64,000 nt of DNA from positions 1 to 64,000 of the forward strand of contig JBEWZL010000163.1 of assembly GCA_045837725.1 (NCBI GenBank), in the 5' to 3' direction. Each line of letters opens with the position of its first letter. Position 1 is the stretch's first letter. The translations under genes and the position numbers were made by a program. Below are positions 55,548 through 64,000 of this stretch, one piece after another. This DNA is from Vermamoeba vermiformis. Taxonomy: Eukaryota; Tubulinea; Echinamoebida. Under the pieces are notes generated by a model that searched no databases, was not told where the DNA came from, and saw only the letters and a program-made list of their open reading frames with translations.

Positions 55548-58485
55548 TTAAAGATTTACACCTTTGAATTTCTTCCAGCACTTCTTGTGTAAGGCAACTT
55601 TGCACTGAATGCACTTGTAGCTAAGGCAATTAATTAGTTTGACAAAAGTACACCTACACATACTTACAGTGTAGAAGAAGATATCTTTTGAGTTTGACAA
55701 AAGAAACAACGCTTGGAGTTGCCAAATTCGTACGCACAGGTGTGGGTGTATGGATTATGCTTTCCACTGGCGTGCACAAGATCTAACGCTTCTATTGTGT
55801 AGTTTCGTTTCCTTTTTGATTGGAATTCCTCTACCAGGGAGCGCGCTAAATTGGCAAGAAATTTCTTGGCAGGAATATCACTGTTGGTGAGTCTTTTGAA
55901 GAGTGTTTCTGCCTGAACTTGAGCAGAGCGCTCCCAATCTGCAAATACTAAGCGCTCTGTTACTTTTCGAATCCGGTAGGGCCACTTAAACTTCTTGGCT
56001 TTGGAGTTATGCTTATCCACAGAACTGAAGTATGTCCGATATTGTTGCACCAAGTGGGGAGCAGAGTATGCAAGCTTTTTCTTTTTGTTTCCATCAATTA
56101 CTTTTTCAGAAATTGAGGCTGCTGTTCCTCGATTACTAGCCCAGTGACAGGTCTTGCCTTGAGGGTCATAGAATGACATGATGATATCTGAGTCGTTTGT
56201 TAAGCTGCGCCATTGTCCTGGCTGTAAACAATGAGCAAGGTTGTTTTGAAACAGGTTAGGGTGTGATGTTCCAATAATGCCAACAGTGTATCCAATATTG
56301 TGCTTTTGCAGGTGCTGCCATAGTGAGGAAAACTCTCTGTCACAAAATACATGATAGTGTGATAAGTTTCGAGTTGTCAGATTGTTCCATTCTTCATAAT
56401 TTGTGGGTTCTCTAATAAAGTCATAAACGTGCCTTTGTTTGTCAGGGAGTCTTGACAATAAAAAACTGACGGCTTTTTCCAAATCGAAATTTGTCTTTGA
56501 TGCTCGTGGAAACATTGTTTTAAATGGTAGAGGTCTTTGCGAAAGTTGACCTGTTTTGAAGGCGTGATATAACTCTCGCCATTTCTTGAACTTGTCTGTT
56601 ATGGTAGCAAACAGTCCATATCGAGGAATGAAGCCAGACATCCATCCACTTTCATCAATAATGACATATTCTAACATTGCCCAAGGGAATGGCTTGCGTA
56701 ATCTGTAAATCTTGTAAATTGACCTTCCTTTCCAAGCATTTGCTTTATCATCTAAAGCAAGGTGGCTGAATGGCACCCATATTTCTGAGTAGGTTTGATT
56801 CAGAGCTGCCCAAACAAAGTACACATCATACCTAAGACCAAAGGTAAGAACCATTACAGTGAGTGAACAACGAACTTACTTTTTGTTCCGGTGTATAAAC
56901 TTGAATTCATCTTTTAGCATTGTTTTAGCAATCCACCTGTTGCCCCACATGGCGCGTGAATGCAAAAAGGAGGCCCAAGAGTCATCAACAGAATGACCTG
57001 GCGATAATTGTTGTGCAATTCTAACACCAAGATAAGCGCGCAAATCGACTGCTTTGATGTGCAGATTTGCATCTGTTGTTTTTTCAATATGTTCAATTAT
57101 GTCATTCATCATAAGTAAGTAACAGTCAAGCTCTGTGACACGTAGTGTTGAAGACAGTTTTGGCTTTCCCAGTTGATGACGTATTGCATTAATTTTTGTT
57201 AAGATGAGCTGGTGCTTTGGTCCTGGGTTTGTCAATGGTTGAGAAGTTTTGGGCTTGAATTTACTCCCATCGTTTTTCCACCCAGACAGTTTTGCTTGAA
57301 GTTTAGCTGCCAGTAATGGTTATCAAAATGATTAATGAATGAGAAATCAATACCTTCTTTCACTGCTGCAGGACTTGCGACTTCTGATGTCTCTTCATTA
57401 TCTTCTTCAATTGATTCACTCATATCATCACTTTCGTTTGCTTCATATTCACTATCTGATATCTCTATTGGATCACTTTGACATGATGTTGAGTCCCATT
57501 CCATAAAATCATTAAATTGCTGTGATTCATTTCCAATAATTCGTGTGGGTCTGGACTTGGTTGGGGATGAAATACGCTGTGTGCAGTACACTAAGATATA
57601 AGCACTTGCAATTCCCTCAAATAACCTCTGCATGAAGTCTTTGGGAGCCTACATTGAGGTTAGAACCTGCAAAATGGCATACTTTGACTACCTTTGAGAC
57701 GACTGCATCATTGAGTTCAAGCCATTGGTTGTTCGCAAGGCTGTAGGTTACGTAGTGACCCTGTTTAGCAGTTCCTTGGTGCACTATTATTGATTTGAGT
57801 TGGTAGGTCTCTGCATGACCACTACAACTGAGCTTTGCTGGAATAACTAGAGTTGACTTGAAGTGAAACTTCGCTTCATTCTTGTTGCCCAGATTATCAA
57901 AACGCTTAAGGTGGAGGACTAATGCAGTGGGGAATGTCAAAAATTTGTGTGAACCCCAGTCCTTATCATTGAATAAGTTAAAATCCAAGTCTTATGCAAA
58001 TGTTACGTACACTGCTGAAAAGTTGAACTAAACTGTCCACAACATTGCCGGGGGCAACTGGAATTGAAATATCTAAATTATAAAGTCAATTGAAATTAAG
58101 TCGAGTTGCAGCAGTCATTTGTACCTATAAAAGGCTCCATTAATTCTGAACCATTACGTTGTAAGGCACCACCAAAAACTTGCTTTATAATTCGCTTGAA
58201 CTCAGAGTCTTCAGTTAACTTGTCCAATAAATTGAGCAGAAACTCTTGTAAATCACGGTGTTCTTTTTGGTAGCTTGCTTTTGATATTTTCAATAGCCTT
58301 GTTAATGGTTCGATATGAATTGTTTTATTACTCTTCATAAGTGTGATAATCTGTCGAAATTCAATCGCAAGTTTGTGTGTAGGTTTTGATGATATAACAA
58401 GCTCACGGAAAGCTTCAATACTAAATAATAGCTGTAAAGAACTGCTAATGTAGCATGTGGCACCAAGGTTTACTACTTTGGCCAT
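55548..58485 (-). CDS. USP deubiquitinase fused to piggyBac-type transposase
   Basis: Seven exons (58485-58125, 58072-58011, 57961-57692, 57648-57354, 57306-56880, 56831-55668, 55620-55548) join with canonical 47-54 base introns into one frame of 883 residues. Residues 1-about 260 form a small USP domain: catalytic Cys in VVNLGATCYISSSLQLLF, FPTALVLHLKRFDNLGNKNE, catalytic His in AKQGHYVTYSLANNQWLELN with ND, and the closing strand ASAYILVYCTQR. An acidic linker follows. The rest is a piggyBac (DDE_Tnp_1_7) transposase: LALDDKANAWKGRSIYKIYR, VFCDREFSSLWQHL, IIMSFYDPQGK, YFSSVDKHNSKAKKFKWPYR supply the four aspartates. A cysteine-rich end follows (KRCFFCQTQK, YKCIQCKVALHKKCWKKFKG) as in active piggyBacs. 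All catalytic residues are in place. Terminal inverted repeats and TTAA targets were not found by eye. Confidence 0.85.
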
Positions 58486-59035
58486 TGCCGAGGCACTTTT
58501 CGAGGTCGCGTGTGGTTCGGATCTAACACATCAAAAATAAACTGAGTAATCATTAGCCATGTATAAAGTGATAATAACTCACCACTATTGTGCGAAATTT
58601 ACTGGAATTTGTTTACAAAGATGGCAGAAAAAACTCAAACAATAGAGTCCGGGTCCCCTAAATCGCCTGTACAAAATCTTCTCAATATGAAGTCGCACAC
58701 CTATCAATAAGATTGTATTAATAAGAGTGTTACAAATCGAAAGTACGACCCGAATAGTTGCAGCACAATGGCCGAACAGATCGGAGGCGTTAATTTTAAA
58801 AAATAATTCAAAATAATTCAAAAGTGCTTGTAATTGCTTACGAGGCACTCTATTATTAATATTATGATTTATCGCGATGGAATTAGTCGTTAATTTTGTT
58901 GTGATGCGAAGATCAGAAAAAACAAATCCAGCATCTGGCTTACCAACCAAAAGTTACGGCACTTCGCATCAATTGCCGTCAATTCAGGGACCACTTTGTA
59001 CAGAAATATAACTTTAAGATATAAGTGTGGTCGTT
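58486..59035. other. Spacer with short unassigned frames
   Basis: On the plus strand, ATG at 58621 opens MAEKTQTIESGSPKSPVQNL (29 codons) and ATG at 58877 opens a 44-residue frame ending QLPSIQGPLCTEI. They look somewhat coding and could be exons of one small gene, but I could not join them with good splice sites. The minus strand shows only an unconvincing frame. Confidence 0.3.
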
Positions 59036-59707
59036 CTATGTTGAAAAACGTAATTTTATTGTTACAGTCGACTGCGAAATATTATTCTGCGCTGTAATAA
59101 TTAAACTGAAATGCAGTCCCCAATCGCTTATTAGTTTTTGTTCGAGTATTTGCAGCGTTGACATATTTACACCTTTTGATTTTAATATTTCTGCATTTTT
59201 TAATGCGTCCTCGTCTGAAACTCCTAGTTCCGCGGCAATATTTAATAAATATGCGCTTAAATCGTCCTCTAAAAAATATTAATTAATTCTCTGTTCGATT
59301 ACTAGGTTTGTCGCGTACCCTCTGATAAAGATCTCTTTCGCCCAATAATTCGTTCCTCGCCCGCTGGTAATTCTGATTCGCGCGGACTTAATTGAGTTAA
59401 ATCCCCGCTGTAATTATACGTGGGTTCGTTGTTGGTAGTGGAGAACTGATCAACCGGATCGGCGGATTTGTCACCTTTGTTAATCATCATCTCTATTGTC
59501 ATGGTCGGCATGTGGCTTATTGCAGAAGCAGGTGGTGATACTGCCAGGTCCTGTGAAGTCTTCAATACTGTAACGCATCTTGCGACGTGATCGACGAGTT
59601 TATCAATTGGAACTTGCTTGCCGCAAATTGAGCACTAAAATAATATTCAGTACATATATCATAGTTAAAGTATTTGAAAAATATCCTACGCTAATTGCGG
59701 ACTCCAT
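59036..59707 (-). CDS. UBZ/Rad18-type zinc-finger protein
   Basis: Three exons: a 18-base first exon (59707-59690, MESAIS), then 59634-59319 and 59268-59036, giving about 188 residues. The finger is CSICGKQVPIDKLVDHVARC, exactly the C-x2-C...H-x3-C pattern with the VP turn of UBZ4 fingers that bind ubiquitin in Rad18, SPRTN and Wrnip1. A polar, Ser/Thr-rich middle follows, then a compact alpha-helical end (DDLSAYLLNIAAELGVSDED, ILKSKGVNMSTLQILEQKLI) like a SAM or other small helical domain. The tiny first exon is supported by phase and by an acceptor TATTTTAG. Probably a ubiquitin-reading protein of DNA repair or signalling (inference). Confidence 0.65.
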
Positions 59708-59826
59708 TCGTGCTCTTCTGTTTGCGGAGAAAGACAGAAAAGGCCGAAAAAATTCGCAGTTTGACTGTCATTGACCAGCAACGAAATTTGGTGGTGAATT
59801 ATCTGACATGTATTCATATAAGAAAT

Positions 59827-62232
59827 TTATTTACATCTAAGTGCTCTTAACAATTGGCAGGTGTGATCTGGTATTTTGGCGGCATCGCGGCACAACGTTC
59901 TTTCATGTGCGAATACGGCTGCATAGTGCTCGCGTCTTTCATCGTCAAAGTGTGCTTGCCCATCAATTCTACAAACAGTAATTGTTAGCACATGAGTACT
60001 TTAGATCCAATTTCAAAACGTACGACAGTAAGGCAAGTTGTCCACCTGACACTGTTTGGGTCGTTGAGTGGCAGACAATTGATACAAGTCCAGCATGTAG
60101 GAGTCGCGGGGAGTGAACTCGGTGACCTAATAGTGACCACATTAATATGCGGGTGATTGGAGTTGATAACGCGTACCTGAATGTCCTCAGTCAAGGCCCC
60201 GAACAGCCCACCAGCCTTGTACATTGACAGCACAAACACGTCGCACACCATGCTCTTGCCGTCCTTGTACACCCAGCGATCGTGTTCGGGCACTGTCAGC
60301 AGCTCTCTGAAGGTAATGTTGCGTTGTTGCAGCAGAGCTAAAATGCCGTAAATGTCCAAATCTTCCGTGCCCAAACCTACGACGCCGTTAGGACTATTCG
60401 CCAAGTAACCATCACACTACTCACGCTTGTTCAATCCCATCAAGATAACGCTGTCGCAGTAGTACCTGTCGATTTCTTGGAACAAAATTGTGACGTAGAG
60501 CAGCACGTGACCATCGAGTGGTGGAGGGTAATTGCCAGACACGGTGTCAATCCAGCTGTCAACGGAGTTAGTTTTATCTCATGAACTCGTTATAACACCG
60601 CGTACCCGTAGATGAAGTTGTGATAGCCGTAAGGCGTGCCTTGCACTGAGTTGAAAAATTCGAGTGCTGCGGTGCTGTTGTACTTGGCTCGAATTTCAGG
60701 TCTCAACTGTGCATATTGTCGGTTAATAAGCTTCAATAGACTATAGTCCCTCATACTTTTAACACGGCTACATCGTGCTGAGCGTCCACTGATCGTTGAA
60801 TCCACTCCTTGTATGGTGTTTTAATGATGCCGAATGGTGGTGGCCACGAGCCATCAGCACCGACTGACTCCATGATATACAGCTGATATGATCGTTAATA
60901 TATTCCGTATTGAAATAGGCTCTTACTTTGCCGTTAATTCGCTGAGCAATGGCAGTATGTGAAGTATGAGAGCCCGTGCCCACCATGATCTGCCGCACTA
61001 AATTAGGTAATGCCCTTCAACAGTACAATAATCAGCTCCGTACCATGGTGCCCACGCCGTCCGTGCGTCTAATAGCCATGTAGTCACCGTCTTCAATCTC
61101 CGACTCGTCGAGATAAATCACGGGCAAGTTGCGAACTGGCAACGTCTCGTTCCAATAATCTTGAATAAATCGCGTGCTAGATACGAACAGTAAGCATTGA
61201 TATAATATAATTATCGTTATGTTACCCGTCCTCAAGCTTCCAGGGACCAACAAACATCATCACGGTGAAGAACACGTCCTCCAAACTGATTAAATGAGTT
61301 AGTTGCTATTGTTAGCCTCATTGTCTATTCTTACGAGCCAAGGAATCCATCGGGCAAATAGAATATTTTCATGCCATTTTGAAGAATGTCGGCGTATTCT
61401 CCGTCAGCAAAATCGGTCAGATCAACTAGGGACAATTTGTTACTATTTGATTAGTTCTATATAAGACTAATCTTGTTTACGTACTCGTATGTTGTCCCTC
61501 GAAGAAGAAGTACTTAAAATAGTAATTCTCGCGGTCTAATACGACATAGGCCTCAGAGCAGTACCAATCAACGGGATCTTTCAAATTGAAAAACAATCGC
61601 GCGCCAGAGTCAGTTATACTCAAGTGAGCTTCGGCATTCTATGAATCATATCAATATTATACTAATCAAGGATGATTTGACCGGTTGTACCTGAAAGCAA
61701 GTCGACTTCCACTTTTGAACCTTTGAATCCAACATTACGGTGGCTTTAAATTGAGGAACAAATTCAAAATAAGGATCTTTCTCGTCCATTGTCTGCCTAG
61801 ATTCGCGAGACTTTAGGTTTCGCACGTAATTACGCCATTGTTGATGCCTTTGCTCATGAGACAACTGGAAAATTATTTAATATGAAAATATTTCTAATTT
61901 TTCAAGCGTAATGTTATGTCTATATATTTCAGCAGGATAATTAATTTTTGCGCTGCGAAAGTAAAATTTTTTGATATTTCCAAACTTAAAAATTACGAAA
62001 CATACAGGAAAATAAACTGAATGCGCGCCTTTCTCATAAATATCAAAGCTGTGTAGTTTGTCGTCTATTTTGCGGTATCCATTCGCCAGCAAATTCCCTG
62101 TGGATAAAGCGATCAGATCCAAAAATATTCCATTGCTGAATTACTGTAAGGAGTACCTCTGGAAAAGGCCGCGTAATTGAATCCTACGAGTAGGACTCCA
62201 ATTGAAAATAATATAAGAGCTCTATTGCTCAT
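59827..62232 (-). CDS. Secreted/ER protein with permuted papain-like (YiiX / NlpC-P60 type) domain
   Basis: About ten exons, over 500 residues. The start SNRALILFSIGVLLVGFNYA is a signal peptide or anchor. The middle has an N-terminal beta-rich region (ATVMLDSKVQKWKSTCFQ, GARLFFNLKDPVDWYCSEAY). The protease-like part shows DGDYMAIRRTDGVGTMVR, the histidine box GTGSHTSHTAIAQRINGK, then IMESVGADGSW, and after about 150 residues the cysteine box GKSMVCDVFVLSMYKAGG. Histidine before cysteine is the circularly permuted order of YiiX/DUF830-type enzymes (amidases, acyltransferases, peptidases). The C-terminus has further cysteines (HERTLCRD, DHTCQLLR) probably in disulfides. Substrate unknown; a secreted or lysosomal location is likely. 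Confidence 0.6.
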
Positions 62233-62459
62233 TGCGGAGTTAATTAAAATATAAACAAACGGGCGAATTTCACCTGAAAAGTTGTGAACCCGCGAGTTTT
62301 TGTCACCCGCACGCCATTAATCAATCATAATTTCGCGTTGTAAAAGCAACGACATATTTCTATATTTATTATTTGTATTTATTAAACCAAAGCAAGGCTA
62401 TTCTACGTCTGTATTATTGAGATCGTAGAGAGCTAATTTTTATTTTGAAGACTTTTTTG

Positions 62460-63245
62460 ATGGCTTCTGCAACAGTCAAAACTCTAATTGCGGTAGCATG
62501 TATAGCAGTATTATTTGGAATTGTTTGTATAATTTGCGGCGTTAGTAGTCAGAGCCTGATCTGCAGCCAAGCGTGCGATGAGCAATGTAAAGGAGAAACA
62601 AATTACGCAAACCCTGCTGTGGACGGAAATAATTTGATAATTTGTCAAGCCTGTGTATATCGAAAGGCCAATATTACAGCCACTGGAAAGTGCGAAACAA
62701 AATACATCTCAAATCAGGACACATCCATCCGCAACATTCTGAACCCAATCGGAGCGTTATTGTTAGCCGTTGGATTAGTAATAGGAATATGCTTGATCGC
62801 AACGACACGAAGAATAATCATTGTGGAGTCGACAAACGCGATCTTGCTCGTGTTCTGCCTTCTGCTCTTCATTAGCGGCACTGCTATGATATCAATTATA
62901 CGCAGCACTGGCGCTAATATGTGCGAAGACATATGCGATGAATTCAGATGCAAGAAAGATCAATACCCGGACTATGCCCAAGCCGCAGTCAACGCCACGA
63001 CAGGACGCACTCGATGCCTTCATTGCAAATTAGCCCCTAAATCTACGACACAATGCAACGCTTTGGACATCACAACGGATCTGGCAATGGTCAGCAGCAT
63101 CGTGTACCCGTTCGCGGCTATGTTTATTCTATTTGCCAGCATTTTGTTGATTATTACGCTGGTGAATTCGAGCAAGCCAAAGAAGCGCAAAGACGAACTT
63201 CAAATGGTGTTCGAGAAGGCACTGTATAGATCCCAACTGAAATAA
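62460..63245 (+). CDS. Four-TM protein with two matching cysteine-rich loops
   Basis: An intronless frame of 261 residues from the ATG at 62460. Membrane segments lie at about 8-29, 94-115, 124-147 and 208-235. The two outer loops carry the same cysteine pattern: CSQACDEQC...CQAC...C (35-78) and CEDICDEFRC...CLHC...C (155-199), so the protein is an internal duplication of a TM-loop-TM unit. The tail is basic (PKKRKDELQMVFEKALYRSQ). It resembles tetraspanin or claudin topology but lacks their CCG or GLW motifs. No family is recognised. Confidence 0.65.
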   Translation: MASATVKTLIAVACIAVLFGIVCIICGVSSQSLICSQACDEQCKGETNYANPAVDGNNLIICQACVYRKANITATGKCETKYISNQDTSIRNILNPIGALLLAVGLVIGICLIATTRRIIIVESTNAILLVFCLLLFISGTAMISIIRSTGANMCEDICDEFRCKKDQYPDYAQAAVNATTGRTRCLHCKLAPKSTTQCNALDITTDLAMVSSIVYPFAAMFILFASILLIITLVNSSKPKKRKDELQMVFEKALYRSQLK

Positions 63246-63464
63246 TGCGGATCTATTTTTGTAAATATTTTCCGTTTCTTGATTTGGTTTTCTGACCAAA
63301 TTTTTGAACGGTTGTACATAGGTGTAATAAATAACATCTTCCTCCGTCCTTGCTTGCTATCTGTATTCACTGAATTTCTACGAAATTAGGATCAAAGCAC
63401 AAAAACTCCTCGCGCTCGGTGAAAAAAAAATTCATACAATTTTGTAAACACGACAATTAACACG

Positions 63465-64000
63465 ATGCCTAAAGTAACGATTGAATTTAACGGCAAGAGG
63501 TAAGCATTCCTTCCTTTTAGTTACTCCCGAGTGCTAACGACTGGATGGTTGTACAGCTACGAGCTCGAAGTTGACTTTGAAGATTGTTTGGAAATATTTA
63601 AATATCAAGTAGAATCTGTCACTAATGTCGAGGCAGCCAGTCAATATTATGACACGATTGATCCTCTCGAGGTAAAATTTCCACAACGAAGTTGACAAAA
63701 AATTATTCTTGAGCGCAAAAAATTCTAATTATAAGAATAAATCCTATTATTGAATTTTGCATCGTGTTCGTTAATTTTAAAAATGTCTTTAGAATCCGGC
63801 AGCGCTAATGAAGTACTTGGTGGAAGAGGTACGTTGCACCTGTTGCTGTCATTTAATAATAATTCAACGATTATTAATTAATATAAGGGCGCTGTATTAA
63901 AACTAAGTAACACTCCCGTGCCTTTCGAGCGAAACCTTCCTCCCATCCAAGGCCCTCCACCCAGTCAAGATCAAATTCAAGGTACACAACGTCTTTAATT
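63465..64000 (+). CDS. Ubiquitin-like-domain protein, N-terminal part (3' end outside window)
   Basis: Exons beginning at 63465 read MPKVTIEFNGKSYELEVDFE, then DCLEIFKYQVESVTNV, YYDTIDPLENPAALMKYLVE and GAVLKLSNTPVPFERNLPPI, with short introns between. The beta-grasp pattern (VTIEFNGK...LEVDF...IFKYQVESVT...GAVLKL) is that of a ubiquitin-like domain, such as that at the start of plant-type peptide:N-glycanase or of USP14 relatives. A donor at about 63981 shows it continues past the window. Exact family not determinable. Confidence 0.6.

Noticed and set aside
58585-58950. 121-codon minus-strand frame upstream of the USP-piggyBac gene
   Set aside because: No homology or splice link to the USP start, and a competing plus-strand reading looks more coding-like.

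Overview
The window is nuclear DNA of a eukaryote, most likely unicellular, with a compact genome. Almost every recognisable gene is cut by very short GT-AG introns (about 35-60 bases, a few above 100), many with a near-perfect TACTAAC or TGCTAAC branch site. Intact eukaryote-only genes are present: release factor eRF3, Lunapark, a LARGE-like GT49 glycosyltransferase, an ER-type UGT and a DHCR24-like sterol reductase. I cannot place the lineage from sequence alone.

Layout. 1-10.9 kb is repeat and transposon territory. It holds the 3' end of a tyrosine-recombinase/chromodomain gene, a decaying minus-strand array of short duplicated exons (3.9-7.1 kb), three different hairpin-forming tandem arrays (8.8-10.7 kb) and two more chromodomain-ending units. 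10.9-13.9 kb is AT-rich and I see no gene there.

13.9-38.5 kb is a dense set of small-molecule and glycan genes: DHCR24-like reductase, Lgt-like membrane transferase, cytochrome P450, two GT7 galactosyltransferase-like enzymes, a two-domain GNAT, a 7TM protein, an ABC exporter half, PhyH dioxygenase, GT2 glycosyltransferase, an ornithine/diaminopimelate-decarboxylase-fold enzyme and a possible second one, a UGT and a polysaccharide pyruvyltransferase. Six of these genes have no intron, and a short AT-rich element recurs near three glycosyltransferase starts. Together they read as a candidate eukaryotic biosynthetic cluster making and exporting a decorated lipid or glycan. The product is unknown and the clustering is my inference.

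38.5-44.2 kb is gene debris and duplications: a C2H2 zinc-finger gene, a pyrophosphatase fragment and paired repeats. 44.2-64 kb looks like ordinary housekeeping sequence, visibly richer in G+C, with secretory-pathway and ubiquitin-related genes: GT49 enzyme, eRF3 (with an unexpected in-frame TGA), alpha/beta hydrolase, coiled-coil protein, Lunapark, zinc-finger protein, UBZ-finger protein, a secreted permuted papain-like protein, a four-TM protein and the start of a ubiquitin-like-domain gene. Inserted among them (55.5-58.5 kb) is a seven-exon gene that joins a complete USP deubiquitinase domain to a complete piggyBac-type transposase, which I consider the most striking single gene here.
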